The position numbers and the translations under genes were made by a program. Shown in pieces: positions 1 through 8,680 of a stretch of 34,608 nucleotides of DNA; positions within the stretch are counted from its first letter, which is position 1; every line of letters starts with the position of its first letter. Source of the stretch: an uncultured Microbacteriaceae bacterium (GTDB taxonomy: Bacteria; Actinomycetota; Actinomycetes; Actinomycetales; Microbacteriaceae); contig CALUAU010000004.1 in assembly GCA_943914115.1 (NCBI GenBank), positions 1 through 34,608 on the forward strand. The letters are read 5' to 3'. A model generated the notes under the pieces. That model had not been told where the DNA came from. It ran no database searches and saw nothing but the letters and a program-made list of their open reading frames with translations.

Positions 1-77
1 CCAGCGCTCGCTGGACAGGGAAGCAGGTAGGAACGAAACCCAGGGCGATTCATACATCTGCACATCAACCAGCATTT

Positions 78-95
78 GACCAAAGTTGGTTTTTT
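78..95 (+). terminator. Possible weak intrinsic terminator
   Basis: ACCA (79-82) and TGGT (87-90) form a 4-bp stem with loop AAGT, followed directly by a run of Ts up to 95. A wider pairing AACCA (67-71) with TGGTT (87-91) is the alternative. It would end a plus-strand transcript coming from left of the window. The stem is short, so this is tentative. Confidence 0.3.
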
Positions 96-104
96 GGGGA
101 GCCG

Positions 105-134
105 GCGCAGAACAAGCGGGCGCAGAACAAGCGG
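105..134. repeat. Perfect 15-bp tandem duplication
   Basis: The unit GCGCAGAACAAGCGG occurs at 105-119 and again, without a spacer, at 120-134. It lies outside any gene. It looks like a replication-slippage duplication. Confidence 0.85.
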
Positions 135-249
135 GGCGGTTAGAGGCTGGGGCGCGGACGGGGTAGCCAGGCGCAGCAGACGGGATGGGGCAGGTAAGAC
201 TGGGGTGAGCAGGACGGGGTGGCCAGACAGAGCAGGACAGAAACGCAGC

Positions 250-282
250 TGGGCCCGGCACCGAAAATTGGTGCCAGGCCCA
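250..282 (-). terminator. Terminator hairpin of eno
   Basis: TGGGCC-C-GGCACC (250-262) pairs with GGTGCC-A-GGCCCA (270-282): two perfect 6-bp stems separated by one C/A mismatch, with a 7-nt loop. It starts 17 nt after the eno stop codon. There is no U-tract on either side, as is common for actinobacterial terminators. Confidence 0.75.
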
Positions 283-299
283 GGCTGTGAAGTGCGAAA

Positions 300-1583
300 C
301 TACTTGGCGCTAAAACGCGGGAAGGCGTGGGCGCCCGCGTAGCTAGCCTGATCGCCGAGCTCTTCTTCAATGCGAAGCAGCTCGTTGTATTTGGCAACGC
401 GGTCGGTGCGGGCCGGGGCACCGGTCTTGATCTGACCGCAGTTGGTGGCCACCGCGAGGTGAGCGATCGTGGTGTCTTCGGTCTCACCCGAGCGGTGCGA
501 AAGAATCGCGGTGTAGCGGTGCAGGTGCGCGAGCGACACAGCGTCGAGCGTTTCGGTAAGGGTGCCGATCTGGTTCACCTTGACCAAGATCGAGTTGGCA
601 ACACCGAGTTCGAGGCCGCGCTGCAGGCGCTCGGGGTTGGTGACAAACAGGTCATCGCCCACGAGCTGCACCTTGTCACCGATCTTCTGGGTGAGCGCAA
701 CATAGCCGTCCCAGTCTTCTTCAGCCAGCGGGTCTTCAATGCTGACGATCGGGTAGTCGACGATGAGCTGCTCATAGAACGCGGTCATCTGCTCAGCAGT
801 GAGCTCTTCGCCTTCGAAGTGGTAGACGCCGTCCTTGAAGAACTCGGTCGAGGCCACGTCGAGACCCAGCGCAATGTCGGTGCCGAGCTTGAAGCGAGTT
901 GCGCCGATCGCCTCAACGATCAGGTCGAGCGCCGCGCGGGTTGAGGGCACGTCGGGAGCGAAGCCGCCCTCGTCGCCGAGACCGGTCGAAAGACCCTTGC
1001 TCTTGATGGTCTTCTTGAGCTGGTGGTAAACCTCGGCACCCCACTGCAGCGCCTCTTTAAAGCTGCTGGCACCAATCGGCAGGATCATGAATTCCTGCAC
1101 GTCAACACCGTTGTCGGCGTGCGCGCCACCGTTGATGATGTTCATCATCGGCACCGGCAAAACGTGCGCGTTGGCGCCGCCAACGTAGCGGAAAAGCGGC
1201 AGGCCAGCCGAAACAGCTGCAGCTTTAGCGGTGGCGAGGCTGACACCGAGCAGTGCGTTCGCGCCGAGACGTTCCTTATTTTTGGTGCCATCGAGTTCGA
1301 TGAGCTCAGCGTCGACCGTGCGCTGATCGGTTGCGTCGAAGAACTCAAGCGCGGGGTTGATCTCGTCAACCACACCCTGCACGGCTTTCTCAACGCCCTT
1401 CCCGAGGTAACGGTTGGCGTCACCATCACGCAGCTCGTAGGCTTCGAACGCGCCGGTCGAGGCACCCGAGGGCACGGCAGCGCGGCCACGTGAACCGTCG
1501 TCGAGTGTCACCTCTACCTCAACGGTCGGATTTCCTCGTGAATCAAGAATTTCGCGGGCAAAAACGTCAACGATGAACGACAC
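300..1583 (-). CDS. eno: Enolase (phosphopyruvate hydratase)
   Basis: Enolase interconverts 2-phosphoglycerate and phosphoenolpyruvate in cytoplasmic glycolysis and is usually also a degradosome or surface protein. The 427-residue product is the normal family length. It starts with the typical REILDSRGNPTVEVEV segment and carries SIEDPLAEEDWDGY, the metal-binding and catalytic stretch GDDLFVTN, ILVKVNQIGTLTET with the catalytic lysine, and SHRSGETED near the end. I chose the GTG at 1583 because it gives the conserved N-terminus and has GAGGAG six bases upstream; a longer frame from 1616 adds 11 unconserved residues. It is followed by a strong hairpin and preceded by the hisS terminator, so it is probably monocistronic. 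Confidence 0.97.
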   Translation of the reverse strand: MSFIVDVFAREILDSRGNPTVEVEVTLDDGSRGRAAVPSGASTGAFEAYELRDGDANRYLGKGVEKAVQGVVDEINPALEFFDATDQRTVDAELIELDGTKNKERLGANALLGVSLATAKAAAVSAGLPLFRYVGGANAHVLPVPMMNIINGGAHADNGVDVQEFMILPIGASSFKEALQWGAEVYHQLKKTIKSKGLSTGLGDEGGFAPDVPSTRAALDLIVEAIGATRFKLGTDIALGLDVASTEFFKDGVYHFEGEELTAEQMTAFYEQLIVDYPIVSIEDPLAEEDWDGYVALTQKIGDKVQLVGDDLFVTNPERLQRGLELGVANSILVKVNQIGTLTETLDAVSLAHLHRYTAILSHRSGETEDTTIAHLAVATNCGQIKTGAPARTDRVAKYNELLRIEEELGDQASYAGAHAFPRFSAK

Positions 1584-1654
1584 GTGCAGCTCCTCAGGTC
1601 GTAGTGCCAGTTGCACTCACAGCCTACTGCCCTGGCGTGAACAGAACGCACAGA

Positions 1655-1684
1655 CCCCGACAGTTCGCTGAGCAACTGTCGGGG
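1655..1684 (-). terminator. Terminator hairpin of hisS
   Basis: CCCCGACAGTT (1655-1665) and AACTGTCGGGG (1674-1684) form a perfect 11-bp stem with an 8-nt loop, 26 nt after the hisS stop. There is no U-run. The stem is symmetric, but the only nearby gene ending here is hisS on the minus strand. Confidence 0.8.
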
Positions 1685-1710
1685 CCGGTGGGTTTGTGAC
1701 TGGACTCGAA

Positions 1711-3018
1711 CTAATTGAGCGGTTCGAGCGTGATGGTTTCGGGGTGAGCAAGGTGCTCATCGCGCAGGTGCGCAACGTGGGTGAATCCCTCGGATGCTGC
1801 CCGATCAAGCAGGTTGCGTACGTTTTTGGGTCGCTTTTCGAGCCGCACTCGACGCCCCGGCTGCAGCAGCGCGTGTTTGAGAAGCATAGCGTCGGCGGGC
1901 GGGATGCGTTTGTCGACGAGCGCGATGACCGATTCGGTTTCGTCGGAATCCTGTTCGGCGACGAGATCAACGATGCGTTCAAACCCGATCGAGAATCCGC
2001 AGGCAGGCACGTCCTGACCCAAGAAGCGTCCGATCATGCCGTCGTAGCGGCCACCGCCGCCCACCGATGAACCGGATGCGGGATGCGCCACCTCAAAAAT
2101 AGTGCCCGTGTAGTAGCCCATACCGCGCACGAGGGTGGGGTCGTATACGAGCGGCAGCGCTCCCCCACCGGCGGTCACGGCTGCGTCAATCTCACCGAGT
2201 GATTCGGCTGCGATGCGTGCCTGTTCGTTTTCGCGCAGCGATTGTGGCAGCGAGGCGAGGATGACTTCGGTGTTCAGCGGGATGCCCGTGGCAAGTGACG
2301 GTTCCCAGCCGGTGAGCGCTTCGCGCAGCCGTTCGGCGGCGACCACGTCGACCTCGCCGAGTTCTGCCACCACACCGTCGACGCCGATCTTGTCGAGTTT
2401 GTCGACCGAGATGAGTGCACCCGGCTGCTGCTCGGCAGTGAACCCGCACCATTCGAGCAGGCAGGTGAGCAGGCGGCGATCATTGACGCGGACGGTGCAG
2501 TCGTGCAGTCCCAGCTCGCCCAGTGCTGCCGAGCCGGCAATGAGCAGTTCGGCTTCAGCAAGCAGCGACGATTCACCCAAAATATCGACATCGCACTGCA
2601 CAAACTGGCGGTAGCGACCCTTCTGCGGTCGCTCGGCCCGCCATACCGGCCCGATCTGCATTGACCGAAACACTGTCGGCAGGTTACCGCGATGCGTTGC
2701 CATGAACCGCGCCAGCGGCACGGTGAGGTCGAATCGCAGCCCGAGATCGCTCAGCTCCAGCGGATTGCCGGTGCGGGCGGCTGATTCCAGCGCCGCCTGG
2801 TCGAGGCCGCGGCGCATCACTGCAAACGAGAGTTTCTCGTTGTCGCCGCCCATCCCCGAATGCAGCCGCGCGCTGTCTTCCACAACCGGAGTTTCAATTT
2901 CGTCGAACCCGTGAGCTGCGTACACTCGCCGAATGGTGGCGAGCACGCGCTCGCGGCGACGTTTGTCTGCTGGTAGGAAATCGCGCATACCGCGCGGCGG
3001 ATTGATCTGTGTGGCCAT
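1711..3018 (-). CDS. hisS: Histidyl-tRNA synthetase
   Basis: This class II aminoacyl-tRNA synthetase charges tRNA-His. The 435-residue protein begins with PPRGMRDFLP, typical of HisRS. It has the motif 2 region around YRQFVQCDVDILG, the histidine-binding LVRGMGYYTGTIFEV stretch and motif 3 in GFSIGFERI, followed by a C-terminal anticodon-binding domain (about residues 335-435). The start ATG at 3018 gives the expected N-terminus; upstream there is only a weak GAGAGA about 12 bases away. The gene diverges from the broken flavodoxin gene and ends at its own 11-bp stem hairpin. Confidence 0.96.
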   Translation of the reverse strand: MATQINPPRGMRDFLPADKRRRERVLATIRRVYAAHGFDEIETPVVEDSARLHSGMGGDNEKLSFAVMRRGLDQAALESAARTGNPLELSDLGLRFDLTVPLARFMATHRGNLPTVFRSMQIGPVWRAERPQKGRYRQFVQCDVDILGESSLLAEAELLIAGSAALGELGLHDCTVRVNDRRLLTCLLEWCGFTAEQQPGALISVDKLDKIGVDGVVAELGEVDVVAAERLREALTGWEPSLATGIPLNTEVILASLPQSLRENEQARIAAESLGEIDAAVTAGGGALPLVYDPTLVRGMGYYTGTIFEVAHPASGSSVGGGGRYDGMIGRFLGQDVPACGFSIGFERIVDLVAEQDSDETESVIALVDKRIPPADAMLLKHALLQPGRRVRLEKRPKNVRNLLDRAASEGFTHVAHLRDEHLAHPETITLEPLN

Positions 3019-3050
3019 AGTGCTTCATTATCTCTCGGCTAGTGCAGTGT

Positions 3051-3067
3051 GCGCGCATTATGCGCGC
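3051..3067. promoter_or_regulatory. Palindrome in the hisS / flavodoxin divergent region
   Basis: GCGCGCAT-T-ATGCGCGC is a perfect inverted repeat with 8-base arms around one T. On the minus strand its centre reads CATAAT, a good -10 hexamer for hisS about 35 nt upstream of the start. It could be an operator overlapping the hisS promoter, or simply a GC-rich symmetric -10 region. No clear -35 is visible. Confidence 0.45.
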
Positions 3068-3133
3068 CAAGCCGCTGCTCAGCATCCCGTGTTTACGTTT
3101 AAACAAGCGTTCCGTTCAACAGAGGCGTCGATC

Positions 3134-3704
3134 ATGAGTGCACTCGTGCTGTTTCGTTCCGTGTATGGCCACGCCGAAAAATATGCGCAGTGGCTGGGCG
3201 AGTCGCTGTCCACTGCGCCTATCGATCTGGCAGATCGCCGCCCGACGCCGCTGATTGGTGGCGAGTACGCAATTTTTTGTTTTGCCCGTGTATATTGCCA
3301 ATCTCACGGCAGTTAAGCGTGTTGGGCAGCCAGCTGCGGCCGCGCCCCAGGTGCCGATCGCGATTGCCACGGTGGGTATGAACGATCTCAACACCGATAC
3401 GAACGCCCGCGATGAGGTGCTCGGCAAGTGCAAGGCCGCGCTGCCAGCGCCGGTGTTTGAGCGCATCAACTGGTTCCATCTGCGCGGCGGTCTCGACTAT
3501 GAGCGGATGCGGTTGAAGCATCGGATGCTGATGCGGATGATGTACGGCATGATGCGGCAGCGCGCCAAGAAGGGTGATGAGAAAGCGCAAGAGTTTTGCG
3601 ATAGCTACGGCAAGTCGCTTGATTTCACCGATCGCGCGCTACTCGAACCCGTAGTGGGATTTGCACGATCAGTGAACGACAAGAAAGGACAGTCGAATGC
3701 CTGA
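3134..3704 (+). pseudogene. Flavodoxin-domain protein, split by a +1 frameshift
   Basis: Two overlapping frames together make one flavodoxin-domain protein (HemG/flavodoxin_5-like). The first frame starts at ATG 3134 with AGAGG upstream, gives MSALVLFRSVYGHAEKYAQW, in which SVYGHAE is the FMN phosphate loop, and stops at 3316. The second frame carries the rest, including LPVYIANLTAVKRVG and WFHLRGGLDYERMRLKHRML, and stops at 3704. The frames join smoothly (GGEYAIFVLPVYIAN) if one T is removed from the six-T run at 3273-3278; the repaired protein has about 189 residues. It overlaps the next gene by 8 bases, as in an operon. The break may be a real mutation, a sequencing error, or slippage on the T run. 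The likely function is a flavin redox protein; the substrate is unknown. Confidence 0.8.
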
Positions 3705-4296
3705 ACCACAGCCCGGCGCTGATCATGTGCTGATCCCCAATCAGACCGGCCGGATCATTCTCGCTGGGGCGATCTGCACCGCGCTGGGTGGCCTCACGGT
3801 GCTCGCGTCGCTCGTGCCGGGTATCTCGGATGAAGCGCCCCCGGTGGGCATCACCATCTTGGGCGTGATTGTTTTGCTGCTCGGTCTGGCGTTGTTAGCC
3901 GCGCCGCTTTGGATTCGCCGCAAGCGCTGGCTAGAAGCCGACGCGCACCAGCTGCGCTATGTCGACCCGAAGTTCCCGGAAGAACAGTGGCGGCTCAATT
4001 GGCAGGACCTCGATGCGGTCGAAATCCACGTTGGCCGGCTCCCGTCATCGTCGCTCCTCAGTCAGATCAAGCCTACCCAGCGCGTACGGCTCGTGCTCTT
4101 TACGGCCGGTCGTGGTCGAGCGATCGAGTTCCGCTCGCTGCGCGCGAGCGAGGGTATTGCGGGGCCGGGTACCTTTGCCATGTTGTTTGGTGATATGCCG
4201 AAGCTGGTGCAGCCACTGGATGCGTTCCTGCGTCGGAATGCCGGGCCACGCTATCGACGGCTGCTCGATGAGGGACTGGTGAATACCCCGCTCTAG
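3697..4296 (+). CDS. Two-span membrane protein of unknown function
   Basis: I do not recognise this 199-residue protein. It has two hydrophobic segments (about residues 19-43 and 50-73) separated by a short loop with prolines, then a basic RRKRW and a soluble C-terminal domain of about 120 residues. Its strand-rich look (QWRLNWQDLDAVEIHV, RVRLVLFTAGRGRAIEFRSL) resembles a membrane-anchored PH-like domain. ATG 3697 has AGGA seven bases upstream and overlaps the end of the flavodoxin frame, so the two are probably cotranscribed. Its stop shares the four bases CTAG with the stop of the converging mazG gene. Membrane location is well supported; function is unknown. Confidence 0.8.
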   Translation: MPEPQPGADHVLIPNQTGRIILAGAICTALGGLTVLASLVPGISDEAPPVGITILGVIVLLLGLALLAAPLWIRRKRWLEADAHQLRYVDPKFPEEQWRLNWQDLDAVEIHVGRLPSSSLLSQIKPTQRVRLVLFTAGRGRAIEFRSLRASEGIAGPGTFAMLFGDMPKLVQPLDAFLRRNAGPRYRRLLDEGLVNTPL

Positions 4297-4997
4297 TTTG
4301 CGCCGAGCTCGCTTGTTTTTTCGGCCGCGCGCACCCGCTCGGCAAGCCTGCGGGTGGCGTCGCGCAGCGCGGCTTCGGCATCCACCCCCGCTTCGTGCGC
4401 GGCCGCTGCGAGCGCCAGTAGCGCGTCACCAATCGCGTCGGTGTCGGTTGATGCGAGCGTGGCTGGTGTAACCGTGACGGGAAGCGTTGCCGATTTTGCA
4501 AGCACTTTCTGGGCAAGCGCGAGCGCCGGCATGCCGAAGGCGACACCGTCGAGCACCGAGGTGCGGTTGGCTTTCTCAACGGCTTTGGCTTCGTGCCACA
4601 GCCGCAGGATTTCGTCGATATCGCGGGTTGGGGTCGGGCCGAATACGTGCGGGTTTCGGCGCAGCAGTTTGTCGGCCTGGTCGCGGGCGACGTCTTCGAG
4701 GTCGAACTCGGCGGCAATATCGGCGTGGAAGAGCACCTGAAACAGCACGTCACCGAGTTCCTCACGCACATCGGTGGCCGTTCCGGTTTCGATCGCATCG
4801 ATCAGCTCGGCGGTTTCTTCCTGCAGGTAGGGCACGAGGCTGCGATGGGTTTGCGCCTCGTACCAGGCGCATCCCTGCTCACCGCGAAACGCATCCACTA
4901 CGGCCAGCAGCCGCAGCAACTCGCGGTGCGTGGCGGGAGCTGTTGCGGCGGCTTCGTTTACTCGGTCGAGCGGATGCTGACCGCTTGCTTCGGTCAC
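4293..4997 (-). CDS. mazG: MazG-family nucleoside triphosphate pyrophosphohydrolase
   Basis: MazG hydrolyses (d)NTPs to NMP and pyrophosphate, cleaning the nucleotide pool. The 234-residue protein has the metal-binding helix pair EETAELIDAI and EELGDVLFQVLFH (about residues 79-110), then NPHVFG and the WHEAKAVEK segment of the family. The last 80 residues are Ala-rich and little conserved. The GTG start at 4997 overlaps the mfd stop as GTGA, so it is translated by coupling with mfd, a pairing also seen in mycobacteria. The stop is shared with the converging membrane gene in a CTAG. Confidence 0.93.
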   Translation of the reverse strand: MTEASGQHPLDRVNEAAATAPATHRELLRLLAVVDAFRGEQGCAWYEAQTHRSLVPYLQEETAELIDAIETGTATDVREELGDVLFQVLFHADIAAEFDLEDVARDQADKLLRRNPHVFGPTPTRDIDEILRLWHEAKAVEKANRTSVLDGVAFGMPALALAQKVLAKSATLPVTVTPATLASTDTDAIGDALLALAAAAHEAGVDAEAALRDATRRLAERVRAAEKTSELGAN

Positions 4998-7900
4998 GAT
5001 GAGGCACCTGGTTTTGCGGTTTCGGTTTGCGCTGGGTCGGGTGATTCGGCGTGGTCGGGTTCGGTGTCAAAGATGGCACGGAAAATACCGAGCAGCCAGT
5101 CGATGAGTTCGGTGTCGGTGACGGGTTTGCCGAGCCGTCCGCCCGGCAAAGGCAGCGTCAGAACTCCCTGCGCATCCTGATATTTTGCATCCGGATACAT
5201 GCGGCGCAGCCGAATCTGTTTCGAGTCGGCAAGTTTGACGGGGGTGATGCGCAACACTTTCCCCATCGCCACAACTTCTGAGAGTTCGAGCAGGCCCGCC
5301 ATGCGCCGGATGCGTGACACTGCCACGAGCGTCTCGGTGCTTTCGGGTAGCTCACCGTAGCGGTCGCGCAGTTCGTCAACAACCAGGTCGATATGGCCGG
5401 GTTTGGCGTTGGCTGCGGCGGCTGCTGAGAGTTTCTGGTAGGCCTCGAGGCGCAGCCGTTCTGAGTCGATGTATTCGTCGGGGATGCGCGCATCCAGCGG
5501 CAGTTCTAGGCGCAGTTCGCTGCGGGATTCGTGGTGTTCGCCGCGGAATGCCTCGACCGCCTCACCGATCATGCGCAGGTAGAGGTCGAAACCGACGCCG
5601 GCGATATGCCCCGATTGTGCGCCGCCGAGCAGGTTTCCGGCGCCGCGCAGTTCGAGGTCTTTCATTGCCACCTGCATGCCGGCGCCGAGTTCGTTGTTTG
5701 CGGCGATAGTTTCGAGCCGGTTGTGAGCAGTTTCGGTGAGCGGTTTGTTGCCGTCGTAGAGGAAGTAGGCATAGGCGCGGTCGCGCCCGCGCCCGACACG
5801 CCCGCGCAGCTGGTGCAGTTGGCTGAGTCCGTAGCGTTCGGCGTCGTCGATGATGAGGGTGTTGGCGTTGGGGATGTCGAGCCCGGTTTCGACGATGGTG
5901 GTGGTGACGAGCACGTCGAATTTGCGTTCCCAGAAGTCGACCATGACCCGCTCGAGACTGTTTTCGCTGAGCCGGCCGTGGGCAACCGCGATGCGGGCTT
6001 CGGGCACGAGTTCGGCCAGGTGCTGGGCGACTCGATTAATGGATGCGGTGCGGTTGTGGACGTAAAACACCTGCCCTTCACGCAGCAGCTCGCGGCGGAT
6101 TGCGGCGGTGATTTGTTTGTCGGATTTCGGGCCGACGAAGGTGAGGATGGGGTGCCGGTCTTCGGGCGGGGTTGCCAGTGTTGACATTTCGCGGATGCCG
6201 GTGGCCGCCATTTCGAGGGTGCGCGGGATAGGGGTGGCACTCATGGCGAGCACGTCGACATTGGTTTTGAGCTGCTTGAGCTGTTCTTTGTGGTCGACAC
6301 CGAAACGTTGTTCTTCGTCGATAACGACAAGCCCGAGGTCGTGGTAGGTGAAGTCGTCGCTGAGCAGCCGGTGCGTGCCGATCACGATATCGACCGTTCC
6401 GTCGGCGAGCCCCACCTTTGTTTCGGTGATCTCTTTCGGTTTTTGGAATCGGCTCACACCGCGGATCTGTATCGGGAAGCCGGCCATGCGTTCGGTGAAG
6501 GTTTCGAGGTGTTGGCGCACGAGCAGGGTTGTGGGTACGAGCACCACCACCTGTTTGTTGTCCTGCACCGCCTTGAACGCGGCACGTACCGCGACTTCGG
6601 TTTTGCCGAACCCCACGTCTCCCGATAGCAGCCGGTCCATCGGCAGGGGTGATTCCATATCGCGTTTGATTTCGTCGATGGTTTGCAGCTGATCGGCGGT
6701 CTCGATGTATGGGAACGCCTCTTCAAACTCGTGCTGGAACGGGGTGTCGGGGCTGAACGCGTATCCGCGGGCGGCTTGCCGTTCGCTGTAGAGCTTGACG
6801 AGCCCCACCGCGATTTCGTGCGTGGCTTTGCGTGCCTTCGACTTCGTTTGTGCCCAATCGCTGCCACCCATTTTCGACAGCGTGGGCTCTTCACCGCCCA
6901 CATAGCGGGTGAGCTGGTCGAGGTGATCGGTGGGAACGAGCAGCTTGTCGCCGGGGTGCCCGCGTTTTGACGGGGCGTATTCGATGACGAGAAACTCTTT
7001 GGTTGACCGCTGCCCGGGCCGTCCGGGCACGGGGATTTCGCGCTGTTCGAGGCGCTGGAAGCGGCCGATGCCGTGCTGATCGTGCACGACGTAGTCGCCG
7101 GTTTTGAGCTGCAGTGGGTCGACAACCTGACCGCTGCGGCGGCGGGCGAGTTTTCGTGGTGCGGCGGCGTTATAGCCAACCGCGCGGCCGTAGAAGTCGG
7201 ATTCGGTCAGCAGCGCGAGTTTTTGGTTGGGCAGTTCGATACCGACGCTCAGTGGCGCGTGCACCAGGTAGCAGACGCCGGGTTCGAGTTCGTCGGGGTT
7301 TTCGGGCAGTTCGGGTACGGGGCGTCCGGCGGCACCGCGTTCAGCAAGCACTTGCACGGCGCGTTCCACAAGACCGGGGCCGTTGGCTGACATCACCACG
7401 GTCCAACCTGCTTGCAACCGGTTAACCACGTGGTCGACTGCCGATTCGGTGTTCCCCGCAAAGCTTGGCACCGGTTCGCCGGTGAGCCGCATCGAGTTGT
7501 CGTCGGCGTCTTCGTCGCCGCCAAATTGCGAGAAGGTCCACCAGGGCCGCCCGCCTTTGAGCTCTCGCAATTGACCAAGAGCGAGGTAGTCGCCGCCTGA
7601 GAGATCGATTGGGGCCTCTGCTCCCGCGGTTGCAGCACTCCAGGCAGCTTCGAGAAACTCGCGGTTAGTTTGCCGCAGGTCGTTGGCGCGGGTGGTGACC
7701 CGTTCGGGGCGCAGCACGGCGACGGCCGCGTTTTCGGGTAGGTAGTTGATGATCGGCACAAGTTCATCGACAAGTGCCGGTGCGAGCGACTCCATCCCCT
7801 CAACGGCGATGCCTTCAGCCATCTTGCCGAGCATCCCCGAAATATTCGGGAACTCGTGTTCCATTTCGCGAGCGCGGTTGCGCACCGATTCGGTGAGCAG

Positions 7901-8674
7901 CAGTTCGCGGCTGGGAGTGAGGGTGATGCGGCCGATGGTTTCGTCGAATGAACGCTGGTCGCTCACCGAGAACGGTCGCATCTCGTCGATTTCGTCACCG
8001 AAAAAGTCGACGCGCACCGCGTGTTGGGCGTCGGGCGGGAAAACGTCGAGGATGCCGCCGCGCACCGCAAACTCTCCGCGGCGGGTGACCATATCGACTC
8101 GGGCATAGGCAAGTTCAACGAGCTGTTCGGCAATGTTGCCGAGGTCGTAGTCTCGCTCCCCTGCTACCAGTTCAAGCTGTCGGGCTGAGTCGAGCTGCGG
8201 CATCAACGGCTGTAGTGCGGCACGCACCGAGGCGAACATGATGAACGGCACCTGCGCTTCGGGAGCGACTTGGGATGCGGTGCCGACACTGGCTGCGCCG
8301 GTGGTGACCGGCTCGCCACGGCGCCACTGGCCGAGCGCGCGCATGGCGACAAGCCGGCGACCGGTGGTATCGGCGCTGGGGCTCAAGCGTTCGTGCGGCA
8401 GCGTCTCCCAGGCGGGAAACTCAACAATATGCGCCGCCGGCAAAAAGGCGGCGAGATCGGTTGCGTACTGTTCGGCTTCGCGACTGGATGCGGTGATCAC
8501 CAGCGTGCAGGAGGGTGCCGACAACTCGCGTGAGCGCGCTTCGATGAGTGCCGCCAGTAGTGGCGCACTGAGCCCCTCGGCGAGGGTGAAGTCGGTGTCA
8601 CGATCGGCACGCGAAACTGCGCGCGCAAAGCTATCGGCCTGCTGGGCTGCCGCGAGAAATCCGTGAAGTCGCAC
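4994..8674 (-). CDS. mfd: Transcription-repair coupling factor
   Basis: Mfd removes RNA polymerase stalled at DNA damage and recruits UvrA. The 1226-residue length fits the family. Visible in order: a UvrB-like N-terminal part (SREAEQYATDLAAFLP, FPAWETLPHERLSP), the CarD-like polymerase-interaction domain near residue 523 (GDYVVHDQHGIGRF), the helicase P-loop GDVGFGKTEVAVRAAFK near 683, the DEEQRFG box near 786, the TRG region and motif VI QLRGRVGRGRDRAYAYF, and the C-terminal D7 domain. GTG 8674 has no ribosome binding site; instead TAGAAT lies six bases upstream, which fits leaderless initiation. Its end overlaps mazG. Confidence 0.97.
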   Translation of the reverse strand: MRLHGFLAAAQQADSFARAVSRADRDTDFTLAEGLSAPLLAALIEARSRELSAPSCTLVITASSREAEQYATDLAAFLPAAHIVEFPAWETLPHERLSPSADTTGRRLVAMRALGQWRRGEPVTTGAASVGTASQVAPEAQVPFIMFASVRAALQPLMPQLDSARQLELVAGERDYDLGNIAEQLVELAYARVDMVTRRGEFAVRGGILDVFPPDAQHAVRVDFFGDEIDEMRPFSVSDQRSFDETIGRITLTPSRELLLTESVRNRAREMEHEFPNISGMLGKMAEGIAVEGMESLAPALVDELVPIINYLPENAAVAVLRPERVTTRANDLRQTNREFLEAAWSAATAGAEAPIDLSGGDYLALGQLRELKGGRPWWTFSQFGGDEDADDNSMRLTGEPVPSFAGNTESAVDHVVNRLQAGWTVVMSANGPGLVERAVQVLAERGAAGRPVPELPENPDELEPGVCYLVHAPLSVGIELPNQKLALLTESDFYGRAVGYNAAAPRKLARRRSGQVVDPLQLKTGDYVVHDQHGIGRFQRLEQREIPVPGRPGQRSTKEFLVIEYAPSKRGHPGDKLLVPTDHLDQLTRYVGGEEPTLSKMGGSDWAQTKSKARKATHEIAVGLVKLYSERQAARGYAFSPDTPFQHEFEEAFPYIETADQLQTIDEIKRDMESPLPMDRLLSGDVGFGKTEVAVRAAFKAVQDNKQVVVLVPTTLLVRQHLETFTERMAGFPIQIRGVSRFQKPKEITETKVGLADGTVDIVIGTHRLLSDDFTYHDLGLVVIDEEQRFGVDHKEQLKQLKTNVDVLAMSATPIPRTLEMAATGIREMSTLATPPEDRHPILTFVGPKSDKQITAAIRRELLREGQVFYVHNRTASINRVAQHLAELVPEARIAVAHGRLSENSLERVMVDFWERKFDVLVTTTIVETGLDIPNANTLIIDDAERYGLSQLHQLRGRVGRGRDRAYAYFLYDGNKPLTETAHNRLETIAANNELGAGMQVAMKDLELRGAGNLLGGAQSGHIAGVGFDLYLRMIGEAVEAFRGEHHESRSELRLELPLDARIPDEYIDSERLRLEAYQKLSAAAAANAKPGHIDLVVDELRDRYGELPESTETLVAVSRIRRMAGLLELSEVVAMGKVLRITPVKLADSKQIRLRRMYPDAKYQDAQGVLTLPLPGGRLGKPVTDTELIDWLLGIFRAIFDTEPDHAESPDPAQTETAKPGASS

Positions 8675-8680
8675 CCAAGC

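Larger units (their letters stand above)
1..299. other. Non-coding, repeat-rich stretch downstream of eno
   Basis: I see no convincing gene here. The only open frame (76-342, plus) is Arg/Gly/Ala-rich, has no ribosome binding site and runs into the antisense of eno. The stretch begins with a short palindrome (1-14), then a small hairpin followed by Ts (78-95), a 15-bp tandem duplication (105-134), a G/A-rich low-complexity part with a loose repeat (about 159-185 versus 214-241), and the strong eno terminator hairpin. From memory, many actinobacteria carry a DivIC/FtsB-like septum gene directly after eno; none starts in these 299 bases. Confidence 0.6.

Noticed and set aside
3273..3278. Programmed ribosomal frameshift in the flavodoxin gene
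   Set aside because: No downstream structure or known +1 signal is visible and this gene family is not known for it; mutation or sequence error is simpler, though slippage is left open in the findings.
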